A stretch of DNA of 64,000 nucleotides from Comamonas testosteroni. GTDB lineage: Bacteria; Pseudomonadota; Gammaproteobacteria; Burkholderiales; Burkholderiaceae_C. Numbering within the stretch: the stretch's first letter is position 1; every line of letters starts with the position of its first letter. Shown piece by piece: positions 1 through 8,052 of this stretch. The stretch covers positions 4,960,001-5,024,000 of the forward strand of contig NZ_CP043568.1 in assembly GCF_014076415.1 (NCBI RefSeq). Direction: 5' to 3'. The notes beneath the pieces were generated by a model. The model saw nothing but the letters and a program-made list of their open reading frames with translations. It did no database searches and was not told the DNA's origin. The translations under genes and the position numbers were made by a program.

Positions 1-801
1 GCTCGCAAGCTCAAAGAACACAATGATCTGGACGCCGCCGGGCGTCTGGTGATGTCCCACCTGCGTCTGGTTGTCTCCATCTCGCGCCAGTACCTGGGCT
101 ATGGCCTGCCTCACGGCGACCTGATTCAGGAGGGCAATGTGGGCCTGATGAAGGCTGTCAAACGCTTCGATCCCGATCAGGGCGTGCGTCTGGTCAGCTA
201 CGCCATGCACTGGATCAAGGCGGAAATTCACGAATATATCCTGAAGAACTGGCGCATGGTCAAGGTCGCGACGACCAAGGCCCAGCGCAAGCTGTTCTTC
301 AATCTGCGCTCGATGAAGCATGACCTGAAGTCCGATGCCGCCATGGCCGACGAAGAGCTGGCCCTGCGCGAAACCCTGACTTCGAACGAAATTGATGCGG
401 TTGCTGCAAAGCTCAACGTCAAGCGCGAGGAAGTCATCGAGATGGAAACCCGTCTGGCCGGCGGCGATGTGCTGCTGGATCCTTCTCCCAGCGATGATGG
501 AGAACAGGCCTTCGGCCCTATCGCCTACCTGGCTGATGCCAGTCACGAGCCTACAGCCATGCTTGAATCGCGCCAGCGCGATCATCTGGCAACCGATGGT
601 CTGGTCATGGCCCTGGAGGGCCTGGATGACCGCAGCCGCCGCATCGTTGAAGAGCGCTGGCTCAAGGTCAATGACGACGGCTCTGGCGGCATGACGCTGC
701 ATGAGCTGGCTGCCGAATACGGTGTGAGTGCCGAGCGCATTCGCCAAATTGAGGTAGCCGCCATGAAAAAGATGAAAAAAGCGCTGGCCGAGTTTGCGTA
801 A
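1..801 (+). CDS. rpoH: RNA polymerase heat-shock sigma factor RpoH (5' end outside window)
   Basis: This is the sigma-32 class factor that directs RNA polymerase to heat-shock promoters. The reading frame is open from base 1, so the true start lies upstream and roughly 30-45 N-terminal residues are missing compared with the usual 285-310. Region 2 is visible (DLIQEGNVGLMKAVKRFDP and a following WIKAEIHEYI segment). The diagnostic RpoH box QRKLFFNLR comes next, and a region 4 helix-turn-helix lies near the C-terminus (YGVSAERIRQIE). The box separates it from RpoD, RpoS and FliA. A strong intrinsic terminator follows, so it is the last gene of its transcript. Confidence 0.96.
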   Translation, partial: ARKLKEHNDLDAAGRLVMSHLRLVVSISRQYLGYGLPHGDLIQEGNVGLMKAVKRFDPDQGVRLVSYAMHWIKAEIHEYILKNWRMVKVATTKAQRKLFFNLRSMKHDLKSDAAMADEELALRETLTSNEIDAVAAKLNVKREEVIEMETRLAGGDVLLDPSPSDDGEQAFGPIAYLADASHEPTAMLESRQRDHLATDGLVMALEGLDDRSRRIVEERWLKVNDDGSGGMTLHELAAEYGVSAERIRQIEVAAMKKMKKALAEFA

Positions 802-850
802 ACGCCAACTTGCGCTTCAAGCCTTTAAAAGGCTGAAATGCTGAACCTCA

Positions 851-881
851 AACCCGGATAATTTCCGGGTTTTTTATTTTT
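851..881 (+). terminator. Intrinsic terminator of rpoH
   Basis: An 8-bp perfect stem (AACCCGGA at 851-858 paired with TCCGGGTT at 864-871) closes a 5-nt loop and runs into a T-rich tract at 870-880. It lies 50 nt after the rpoH stop codon. Confidence 0.9.
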
Positions 882-943
882 CGGCATTGGTGCATGCTTT
901 CACGCACACCGATCGCCTATCAAGAATTCAAAAGAGACCTGCC

Positions 944-1942
944 ATGCCTATTCGCACTTCGCGCATCTTGAAGAACCTGTCCCGCCGCAGCCTGGTTGCA
1001 GCAGGAGTCGCCATGGCGGCGACAGCAATGGCTCCGGCCGTCCTGGCAGCCGACAACTGGCCCGACAAGCCCCTGCACCTGATCGTGGGCTTCCCCGCAG
1101 GCTCCTCGCCCGACCTGACAGCCCGCGCGTTGGCCGAGCCATTGGAGAAGAAGCTGGGTCAGACCATCATCGTGGAAAACCGCGTGGGTGCTGGCGGCAA
1201 TATCGCCGGCGAGTATGTGGCCAAGGCAGATGGCTACACCTTCAGCGTGATGATCAACGGCAATATGACCATTGCCAAGATGCTCAACCCTGCAGTGCGC
1301 TATGACCCCATCAAAGACCTGCAGCCCGTGAGCCTGATCGGCGTGGCTCCGCTGGTACTGGTGGCCCCTGCGTCGGCCCCACAAGGCAAGGCCTTCATGG
1401 AAGCGGCCGCCAAGGCTGGCGACAAATGGAGCTATGGCTCGCCCGGTGTCGGTACCGTGGGCCATCTGGGCATGGAACTGCTCAAGAGCCGCTCGGCCAT
1501 CAAGGCCGTGCACGTGCCCTATACCGGCTATCCCCAGGTGTTCAACGGCATTCAGGGCGGCGATTTGAAGCTGTCCATGCTCCCTCCGGCACTGGCCATG
1601 GCACAGATTCAGGCCGGCAAGCTGCACGGCATCGGCGTGACCTCTGCAGCACGCAGCCCTCTGGCTCCCGGCCTTCCCAGCCTCAAAGAGCTCGGCGTCA
1701 ACAACTTTGATCTGGAAATCTGGAACGCCGTCGCTGCGCCCAGGTCCATGCCCAAGGCCCATGTGGACAAGCTGGCGGCCGCCGTCAGCGAGATCGTGCG
1801 TACGCCCGAGATGCGCCAGAAGCTGTCCATGCAAGGCTGGCAAGCCGTGGGCAGCTCGCCCGAAGGCCTGAGCAACCGCATCCAGCAGGATGTGAAGGCG
1901 CTGGGCGCCATCATTCGCGAGCAGGGAATCACGGCGCAGTAA
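944..1942 (+). CDS. Bug-family (TctC-type) periplasmic solute-binding receptor
   Basis: This is a periplasmic binding protein of the tripartite tricarboxylate transporter receptor family, which is greatly expanded in Comamonadaceae and Bordetella; members bind carboxylates or amides for uptake. The ATG at 944 is preceded by AGAGA and gives a protein of about 332 residues. It opens with an RRS-containing signal peptide and an Ala-rich core cleaved near AVLAAD. The family signatures VGFPAGSSPD and ENRVGAGGNIAGEYVAKA follow. An upstream in-frame GTG (887) would add 19 residues before the signal peptide and is unlikely. No TctA or TctB membrane genes are adjacent, so it is an orphan receptor. The ligand cannot be told from sequence. 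Confidence 0.9.
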   Translation: MPIRTSRILKNLSRRSLVAAGVAMAATAMAPAVLAADNWPDKPLHLIVGFPAGSSPDLTARALAEPLEKKLGQTIIVENRVGAGGNIAGEYVAKADGYTFSVMINGNMTIAKMLNPAVRYDPIKDLQPVSLIGVAPLVLVAPASAPQGKAFMEAAAKAGDKWSYGSPGVGTVGHLGMELLKSRSAIKAVHVPYTGYPQVFNGIQGGDLKLSMLPPALAMAQIQAGKLHGIGVTSAARSPLAPGLPSLKELGVNNFDLEIWNAVAAPRSMPKAHVDKLAAAVSEIVRTPEMRQKLSMQGWQAVGSSPEGLSNRIQQDVKALGAIIREQGITAQ

Positions 1943-1947
1943 ACACG

Positions 1948-2020
1948 CCCCCTGAGCCGCTTTGCGGCTTCCCCCGAGGGGGGACGACAGCCTCGCTGCG
2001 CGGCGGCGCTTGCTCGCTGT
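1948..2020 (+). repeat. Dispersed palindromic gene-end repeat, copy A (short form)
   Basis: It starts 5 nt after the stop codon of the Bug receptor gene, in the same orientation. It contains CCCCCTGAGC, a perfect AGCCGC-TTT-GCGGCT hairpin, a CCCCC-GA-GGGGG hairpin, then a GACGAC...CGCTGCGCGGCGGC tail. The same element occurs at 60268-60354 and 61747-61833 on the other strand, with a longer central arm. I recognise this sequence as common in Comamonadaceae genomes. Confidence 0.85.
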
Positions 2021-2108
2021 CACGCAGATGACGTGCGCCAGTTTTCCTCCATCCCACACGCTGAAGCAACTGCGGGTATCAACGAGAGCTACTGCGGCGT
2101 CCTTTATC

Positions 2109-2152
2109 ATGCGCCCGACAGGCATGGGTTTACGCTATGCCGTCGGGCGCAT
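2109..2152. promoter_or_regulatory. Long inverted repeat upstream of the lipid operon
   Basis: The arm at 2109-2125 pairs with 2137-2152. There are 11 perfect outer base pairs (ATGCGCCCGAC/GTCGGGCGCAT), a single bulged A at 2120, 5 more base pairs (GGCAT/ATGCC) and an 11-nt loop. No T-tract follows, so it is not an ordinary terminator. It ends 39 nt before the first start codon of the operon and could be an operator or an untranslated-leader hairpin. The function is inference. Confidence 0.55.
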
Positions 2153-2191
2153 TGTTGTATCTAGGGCAGCGCCACCGCTTTTGGAGCCTTC

Positions 2192-2935
2192 ATGGACGCT
2201 GGTACCTGGTTCACGCAGCTCAATGCCTGGCAAGTCATGGCATTGGGCCTGGTTTTTTTCGGGGGTATTTATCTGCTGGGCGGCCTGCTTATGGGCGCTC
2301 TGACGGCATCTCTTGCCCGTGCCGGTATTGGCAGGCCGCTGGATATACGTCCGCTCAAGCCCGACCAGTTGCAGCGTGAATGGCGCCAGTCCTTTCATTC
2401 CATACTGATCTTCGGCATAGGCATGATCGTTCCCTGGGGCTTTCTGCAACTGGGCTGGGCCCAGCTCTCGCCCACCGCCAGTGCCGGACGCATCGCTGTG
2501 GAGATCTTTGCGCTGCTGATCTGGAACGATGTGCACTTCTGGATCAACCACCGCCTGCTGCACACGCGCCGCCTGGTGCGCTATCACGGCGACCATCATC
2601 GCTCCGTGGTGACCACGCCCTGGTCCACCTACAGCTTTCACCCCATCGAGGCGCTGATGCTGGGCAATATCATCTTGCTGCCCATGTTGGTGCATGACTT
2701 CAATTTCTGGTCGCTGGCCTCCGTGCCGGTGTTGAGTCTGATCCTGAATCTGATCGGCCATTCCAACTACGATTTTTTCCCTTCAGTCCCCGACACCCAT
2801 CCACTGGCCGCCAGCCGCCGTCACCATCTGCACCACGCGCGCCCGGCAGGCAACTATGGCTTTGCGCTGGCCTTCATGGACCAGCTCATGCGCACGCGGG
2901 TCGCAGACAACACCCCCAAAAGCTCCAGTCACTGA
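2192..2935 (+). CDS. Sterol desaturase / fatty acid hydroxylase superfamily membrane protein
   Basis: This is a 247-residue integral membrane non-haem diiron oxygenase of the fatty acid hydroxylase superfamily, expected to hydroxylate or desaturate a lipid chain. About four hydrophobic segments are visible (residues 13-38, 70-92, 100-118, 160-190). The histidine clusters are HRLLH (120-124), HGDHH (132-136), GHSNYD around 189-194 and HHLHH (211-215), which match the HX3H, HX2HH, HX2HH pattern. It opens a run of plus-strand genes. Its TGA (2933-2935) directly abuts the ATG of the next gene, so the two are probably translationally coupled. The substrate is unknown. Confidence 0.85.
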   Translation: MDAGTWFTQLNAWQVMALGLVFFGGIYLLGGLLMGALTASLARAGIGRPLDIRPLKPDQLQREWRQSFHSILIFGIGMIVPWGFLQLGWAQLSPTASAGRIAVEIFALLIWNDVHFWINHRLLHTRRLVRYHGDHHRSVVTTPWSTYSFHPIEALMLGNIILLPMLVHDFNFWSLASVPVLSLILNLIGHSNYDFFPSVPDTHPLAASRRHHLHHARPAGNYGFALAFMDQLMRTRVADNTPKSSSH

Positions 2936-3868
2936 ATGAGCAGGCACCCAGGCCAGCGCCGGTATCCAGTCCTGCGCCACTGGCGGGACTGGCAATCCGT
3001 CTTCTACATGCTCCTGCTGCCGCTGCTCGTGTGGTGGCAATGGAGGCATGGCTTCAGCTTCATTCTCTACAGCATCGAGCTGTTTCTGACATTGGGAGTA
3101 GGCGTGATTCACCACAACCACACCCATGTGCGCATGTGGTGGGGACGCTGGACCAACCGCTTCACCGACTACTGGCTGACCCTGCTTCAAGGTCACCCCA
3201 CCTTTGTGTTCTGGCCCGCCCATGTAGCCAATCACCATCGATTTCGCCATGGACCGCGCGATCTGGCACGCACCTACCGGCCTGAATGGGGTGGCGATAC
3301 CAATCACCTGTGGGGCTATCTGCTTCACCCGGTTCAGGCGGCTTTCGTGCTGTATCCGTTGTTCTTTCGCTGGCTGAACAATCTGCGCCGTCACTGGCCT
3401 GGCGCCTTTCGCTACTGCATGGGGCAATACGCGTTGTGGCTGGGCAGCTGGAGCTTCTTTCTCTGGCTGGACTGGCAAAAGGCGTTGATCTTCATCATCG
3501 TTCCCCAGTTGCACGGCCTGCACTGGCTGCTGGCCACCAACTATCTGCAGCATGCCCACGCCGATGGCCGACCGCTGACCAGAGCGCAACGCAGTACTCC
3601 GGGTATCGAGCTGAACTACGCGCGCAACTTTGAAGGCCTGGTCAACCCCCTGCTTTTTAATATTGGCCTGCACACCGCGCACCATGAATGCCCGCATGCC
3701 CACTGGTCCGACCTGAGCGGGCTGCACGAACGCATTTATCGGCAACGGGTCACACCTTCATTGAACGAGGGTGGCCTGCTGCCCTATATGGGACGCGTGT
3801 TTGTATTGGGTCTGGTCTGGCCCGCGGCAAGAACCAAGCCGCAGATGCCAACCGACGCTGTGAAGTAA
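2936..3868 (+). CDS. Membrane fatty acid desaturase family protein
   Basis: This is a 310-residue multi-pass diiron desaturase-like protein. The histidine boxes are HHNHTH at 59-64, HVANHHRFRH at 96-105 and HTAHHECPHAH near residues 244-254, with hydrophobic segments between them. The family introduces double bonds into acyl chains (or further oxidises them) at the cytoplasmic membrane using O2 and an electron donor. The start codon follows the upstream stop with no gap, and the gene is 17 nt from the downstream ketosynthase gene, so its substrate could be an acyl-ACP or acyl product of that enzyme. That link is inference; family membership is clear from the boxes. Confidence 0.82.
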   Translation: MSRHPGQRRYPVLRHWRDWQSVFYMLLLPLLVWWQWRHGFSFILYSIELFLTLGVGVIHHNHTHVRMWWGRWTNRFTDYWLTLLQGHPTFVFWPAHVANHHRFRHGPRDLARTYRPEWGGDTNHLWGYLLHPVQAAFVLYPLFFRWLNNLRRHWPGAFRYCMGQYALWLGSWSFFLWLDWQKALIFIIVPQLHGLHWLLATNYLQHAHADGRPLTRAQRSTPGIELNYARNFEGLVNPLLFNIGLHTAHHECPHAHWSDLSGLHERIYRQRVTPSLNEGGLLPYMGRVFVLGLVWPAARTKPQMPTDAVK

Positions 3869-3885
3869 AAACCTGTTGAGGATCT

Positions 3886-5820
3886 ATGCCTGTTTCCTAT
3901 TCCAACGTCTATCTGCAATCTGCCGGCATGTTTCTGCCCGGCGCCCCAGTGGACAATGCTGGCATGGATGCGTTTGTCGCACCGCTGAACCGCATCTCCG
4001 AGCGCATCAAGCGCCGCATCCTGGCCGAGAACGGCATTCAGACCCGCCACTACGCCATCAATGGCGAAGGCCAGACGGTGTTCAGCAACGCCCGCATGGC
4101 AGCCGGCGCGATCGAGGAGACCCTGGCTCTGGCTGGCAAGAAGCTCTGTGATATCGGCTTTCTGTCCAGCGGCTCTTCGGGGGGTGATACGCTGATGCCC
4201 GGCTTTGCCAGCATGATTCAGGGCGAGATGGCCGCCCCGCCCATGGAAACGCTGTCCGTGCACGGGGTCTGCGCCGCCAGTGTGGGCGCCATGCAGGCCG
4301 CTGCCATGGCCGTGGAAAGCGGCGCCCATGCGTTGGCCCTGTCGGTGGCCAGCGAAATGCCTTCGCGCCTTTTCAAGCGTTCGCGCTTTGCAGCACAGGG
4401 CTATGACACCGACTTTGACGCCCACTTTCTGCGCTGGATGCTGTCCGACGGTGCGGGCGCCGTGCTGCTGGGCGGCCCCAAGGCCCTGCCCCAGGCCAAC
4501 GGACTGCGCCTCAAGCTCAAGTGGACGCACCAGCGCAGCTTTGCCGGCGACTATCCCGTGTGCATGCAACTGGGCCTGACGGCCGATCGTGGCACAAGCC
4601 ATCTGGACTTCCCCGCCTGGAGTGATGCCGAGGCCGCAGGCGCTCTGGCACTGCGCCAGGACATTCGCCTGCTGCCGCACCTGTTCGATGTCTGCATTCA
4701 CGAATATGCAGCCCTTGCCCACCAGGGCTGGGTTCCCGAACGCGGCATAGACCACTTTCTCTGCCACTACTCGTCGGAGCGCTTCATCCCTGTTGTCGAC
4801 GAGCTGCTGGACAAGGCCCAGCTCAGCATTCCGCGCGAGCGCTGGTGGAGCAATCTGGCATGGCGCGGCAACACGGGTGCGGCCTCCATCTTCATCATGC
4901 TGTCGGAGTTTCTGCAAAAACAGGGCCAGCGTCTGAAGGCCGGCGACACAGTGCTCTGCTTCATCCCCGAGTCGGGCCGTTTCACAGCAGGCTACATGCT
5001 ATGGGAAGTAGAGCCGGATGCGAATACCGAGCAAACGCCAGAGGCCAGTTTCCGTCGGAAATCTGCACAGTCGACAGCACTGCCGGATGATGCTCTTCCC
5101 GATGTATCCACCATCGCCGCACCCCATGACCCGGCCGCTGCGCCATCGCAACTGGCGCCGCTGCTGACCGAGCTGGCCAGCATCTGGCAGGACTACCGCA
5201 GCAATGTCTGGCGCACGCCCCTGCTCCAGCGCATGCGCACGCGCCAGTTGCAGATTACCGACTATCTGCGCTGGATGAGCCACTGGATTCCCCAGGTGCG
5301 CGAAGGCAGTCTGTGGATGCGAGAAGGCGCGGCCTCGCTGACCGGTGACTACGCCACGCTGGCCTCGCTGATCGACCTCCATGCAGGCGAGGAGCAGAAC
5401 GACTTCAAGATTCTGCACAGCGACTATCTGAAGGCCGGCGGCACCGAGACCGACATCAACCGCCTGCGCCGCAACCCCGGCGGCGAAGCGCTCAATGCCT
5501 ATCTGCACAGCCTGGCTGCCACGCCCAACCCGATCGGCCTGCTGGGCGCCATCTACATCATCGAAGGCACGGGCCAGCGCATCGTTCCCAGCCTGCTGCC
5601 CCTGCTGCGCCAGAGCCTGCCGCTGCCGCCCGATGCCTTCCGCTTTCTCGAATACCACGGCGCCAACGACGAGAACCATCTGGAGCGCTGGCTGCTGGCC
5701 GTGCAGATGGCGCTGGAGCTGGACAGCGAAGGCACGGCCCAGCAGGCCATACTGCAAACTGCGCGCAATACGGCCGCCATGTACCTGATGCAGTTCCAAC
5801 ATGTGCTCGCCGAGCGATAA
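3886..5820 (+). CDS. Fusion: beta-ketoacyl-ACP synthase III domain + haem-oxygenase-like diiron domain
   Basis: A 644-residue two-domain protein. Residues 1-375 are a thiolase-fold KAS III: the catalytic Cys129 sits in VHGVCAASVG, His294 in FLCHYSSERF and Asn329 in WRGNTGAAS, giving the FabH-type Cys-His-Asn triad. A Pro/Ala/Ser-rich linker (about 376-420) leads to a helical domain (about 425-640) with the features of haem-oxygenase-like diiron oxidases: E502/E503 and H511, E560 in IIEGTGQ, and H591-x3-D595-x2-H598. Both active sites look intact. One chain could therefore condense an acyl-ACP and then oxidise or cleave the product. The ATG at 3886 is preceded by GAGGAT. It lies between the desaturase gene and an unknown gene. 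Product and partner are unknown. Confidence 0.8.
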   Translation: MPVSYSNVYLQSAGMFLPGAPVDNAGMDAFVAPLNRISERIKRRILAENGIQTRHYAINGEGQTVFSNARMAAGAIEETLALAGKKLCDIGFLSSGSSGGDTLMPGFASMIQGEMAAPPMETLSVHGVCAASVGAMQAAAMAVESGAHALALSVASEMPSRLFKRSRFAAQGYDTDFDAHFLRWMLSDGAGAVLLGGPKALPQANGLRLKLKWTHQRSFAGDYPVCMQLGLTADRGTSHLDFPAWSDAEAAGALALRQDIRLLPHLFDVCIHEYAALAHQGWVPERGIDHFLCHYSSERFIPVVDELLDKAQLSIPRERWWSNLAWRGNTGAASIFIMLSEFLQKQGQRLKAGDTVLCFIPESGRFTAGYMLWEVEPDANTEQTPEASFRRKSAQSTALPDDALPDVSTIAAPHDPAAAPSQLAPLLTELASIWQDYRSNVWRTPLLQRMRTRQLQITDYLRWMSHWIPQVREGSLWMREGAASLTGDYATLASLIDLHAGEEQNDFKILHSDYLKAGGTETDINRLRRNPGGEALNAYLHSLAATPNPIGLLGAIYIIEGTGQRIVPSLLPLLRQSLPLPPDAFRFLEYHGANDENHLERWLLAVQMALELDSEGTAQQAILQTARNTAAMYLMQFQHVLAER

Positions 5821-5851
5821 CGAGAAACAGCAAGAAGCACCGGGAGGATTC

Positions 5852-6790
5852 ATGAAGAACGAGTTCAACGACCATGTCTGGGACGAGCGCGACCCCAGCC
5901 CCTGGCTGGCGCTCTACCTCGACCAGAGCACACCTCTGCCCGATGACGTCAAGGCCGCCTGGCTGCGCGACTGCAGCAGCAGCTCGCGCCAGTTCTTTCT
6001 GCCGGCCATGCGGCCGCTGGCGCGGCTGTCCATGATCATCATTCAGGCGCTGAAGATCTTTCTGCCCAAGCGCTGGTCGCACTCCATGCTGCTGCACCGC
6101 CTGCTGGCCTTCGGCATGAAGAAGTTTCTCTCGCCAGAGGCCAACTGGCTCATCATGCGCCACTTTCACCTGGGCTCCCAGGTGCTGGCCTTCGTCGCCG
6201 CCAATGCCCCGACCAAGGTCAGCACCGCGCCCTTGATGCCCATGGAAATCGACGATGTGAAGGACGAACTGTTTCTCAAGCACGACCTCAACCTCTTCAA
6301 CTTCGTGATTCGCCTGAACAAGGCACTGCGTGAGAACGGGCAGGAACTGGTGCCCGTGGCCGAGCCCGATTTCTCCATGATCCGCGAGCCCGATCTCAGA
6401 CTCGAAGACATGCCGCGCGGGCGCTTCAACGTCATTGACCTGCAAAGCGCCATCGAGCTGTACACGCCCATCTACCAGTTGTTGCTGACCGACAACGACT
6501 TCTGGCGCGCCAGCAACTCGCTGCAGCTCGACGAAACCGTTGCCATCTACTGCGCCAAGATCCTGGCATCGCCAGAGCATCTGGTGCTGCTCAACAACAA
6601 ACACCCCATGGTTCCCCTGTCTACGCTGTATGCAGCCTACCGCCTGGTGCTGCACGGCCTCTCCACCGAGATGCTGCACTCACTGCTGACACGCATGGCC
6701 AACGGCGAGCACCCCATTCCCGCGCGCGAGCTGGCCAAGATGCACCAGGCCGCCGAGACGGTGATGGATCAGACCCCCGCGCAAAGCTGA
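5852..6790 (+). CDS. Conserved protein of unknown function in the lipid operon
   Basis: I do not recognise a named family. The start at 5852 is chosen because GGGAGG precedes it; an ATG at 5801 would overlap the upstream gene by 20 nt and has no ribosome site. The protein is about 312 residues and largely helical, with a hydrophobic stretch near residues 45-65 (LSMIIIQALKIFLP) that could be membrane-associated. Several acidic and His residues are scattered (for example LIMRHFHLGSQ and FLKHDLNLFNF) but no known catalytic motif is seen. It starts 31 nt after the KAS III-diiron fusion gene, so a role in the same lipid pathway is likely by context only. Confidence 0.6.
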   Translation: MKNEFNDHVWDERDPSPWLALYLDQSTPLPDDVKAAWLRDCSSSSRQFFLPAMRPLARLSMIIIQALKIFLPKRWSHSMLLHRLLAFGMKKFLSPEANWLIMRHFHLGSQVLAFVAANAPTKVSTAPLMPMEIDDVKDELFLKHDLNLFNFVIRLNKALRENGQELVPVAEPDFSMIREPDLRLEDMPRGRFNVIDLQSAIELYTPIYQLLLTDNDFWRASNSLQLDETVAIYCAKILASPEHLVLLNNKHPMVPLSTLYAAYRLVLHGLSTEMLHSLLTRMANGEHPIPARELAKMHQAAETVMDQTPAQS

Positions 6791-6793
6791 GCC

Positions 6794-7435
6794 ATGGACC
6801 CACAGAGCAATCGCATCACAGGCGTTCGCATCGACGAGCAGACCATCTGGCTTGCACTGGCGGACGGACGTGAACTGGCCGAGCCCATCAAGCGGCATAT
6901 CCGCCTGGAAAGCGCCGCGCCCGATCAAAGGCTGCACTGGGTTCTGACCGACGAGGATCACGGTCTGAACTGGCCGGCGCTTTGGCAGCCGGCTCCCGCA
7001 GGCATGGTCAGCGTCTGGGACCTGGATCAGGACAGTCTCTACAACCAGGCCATGGGCGCGCTGGCCTCCGCCCAATGGGACGTCACCCTGATATCCCCGG
7101 CCCAGCATCAGCTGGTGGCTCTGTGGCGCATGGAAGCCGATATCAACAACGGCGGCTTTCTGCAGTTTCTGGGCAACTGGGGAGTGGCGAACCATCAGCT
7201 CACACTGCAGGCTCTGCAGGCCATAGGCGCGCCCGTCACGCAGCAATGCCTGCAAGACATGTTTGCGGTGGTCAGGCGCTTTGAAGACATGCCAGAAAAT
7301 GTGGACCTCTCCGATCTGCCTGCGCTGCTGACGGACGCCGAACACGAGCAATTGCAGGAACTGGAAGAAGCCTTCTGGGACTACCCGGAGCCTTTGAACA
7401 AGCTCGTGGTCATGCACTACGGACCCGCCCAATGA
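6794..7435 (+). CDS. DUF2442-like domain fused to DUF4375 (DMP19-like) domain
   Basis: A 213-residue protein. Residues 1-75 resemble DUF2442 (VRIDEQTIWLALADGRELAEPI). Residues 85-210 carry the DUF4375/DMP19 hallmark MEADINNGGFLQFLGNWG with the following helices. DMP19 of Neisseria is a DNA-mimic protein that sequesters a transcription factor; whether this homologue does so is unknown. The C-terminal half is acidic (several E and D runs), in keeping with a mimic. It begins 3 nt after the previous stop and overlaps the next gene by 4 nt (ATGA), so it is co-translated with the Imm22 gene. Confidence 0.65.
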   Translation: MDPQSNRITGVRIDEQTIWLALADGRELAEPIKRHIRLESAAPDQRLHWVLTDEDHGLNWPALWQPAPAGMVSVWDLDQDSLYNQAMGALASAQWDVTLISPAQHQLVALWRMEADINNGGFLQFLGNWGVANHQLTLQALQAIGAPVTQQCLQDMFAVVRRFEDMPENVDLSDLPALLTDAEHEQLQELEEAFWDYPEPLNKLVVMHYGPAQ

Positions 7436-8022
7436 AGTCTGATAACCAATCCGGCGAGACCTATTCGCTGGCATTTCGCAAAGCCCTGGTGGACGAAGCG
7501 CTGAATCGCACACCCGGCGGCGGGTTTCCGGAGCTGGAAAAGCGCCACCGCCTCAGGCCCGGCACCCTGTTCGACTGGGTCGATGAGCTGGGCCCGACAC
7601 CGCCGCCTGCGCCTTTTTCTGCACTGCATTTCTGGATAGGCAATACGCCGCTGGGCGAGCCGGAATTTGCCCGCTACTTTGAACATGCAGACAGTTACTG
7701 GGATCTGGAAGTCGAAGACATCGAGGGCAGCAGCGAAGATGTCACAGGCTGCGGCTTCTGCCAGGACCTGGGCAGAAAATTTCTGTTCGACGAAGACCTG
7801 CTGCTGGTGATCTGGCTGCCCGAGCCGGTCCCTGTCTCTGCCTTGGTGAGCCACAGCACCCTGGACTCCGATACATCGCTCGCACTCATCGTGCAGGCCT
7901 GCGAGGCCCAAGGCATTCGTACGGCCAACGCCATGTTTGTCTATGCCGACCCCTGCGAAACGATCACCGATCCGGACAAGCTCTACAACGGACTGAGCTA
8001 CATCGGTCTTTTTGACGACTGA
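7432..8022 (+). CDS. Imm22-type immunity protein with N-terminal transposase-like helix-turn-helix
   Basis: A 196-residue protein. Residues about 55-195 match Immunity protein 22 (DUF4284), starting at LHFWIGNTPLGEPEFARYFE and running through acidic segments. Imm22 proteins are predicted to neutralise polymorphic toxins of contact-dependent or type VI systems. Residues 1-50 (FRKALVDEALNR...HRLRPGTLFDWVDELG) resemble the helix-turn-helix of IS3-type OrfA proteins, an uncommon pairing. The gene overlaps its upstream neighbour by 4 nt. No toxin gene is recognisable nearby, so this is an orphan immunity-like gene or one recruited to another role. Confidence 0.6.
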   Translation: MKSDNQSGETYSLAFRKALVDEALNRTPGGGFPELEKRHRLRPGTLFDWVDELGPTPPPAPFSALHFWIGNTPLGEPEFARYFEHADSYWDLEVEDIEGSSEDVTGCGFCQDLGRKFLFDEDLLLVIWLPEPVPVSALVSHSTLDSDTSLALIVQACEAQGIRTANAMFVYADPCETITDPDKLYNGLSYIGLFDD

Positions 8023-8052
8023 CGCAGCTCAGACGCTTTTTCCATCTTCTTC

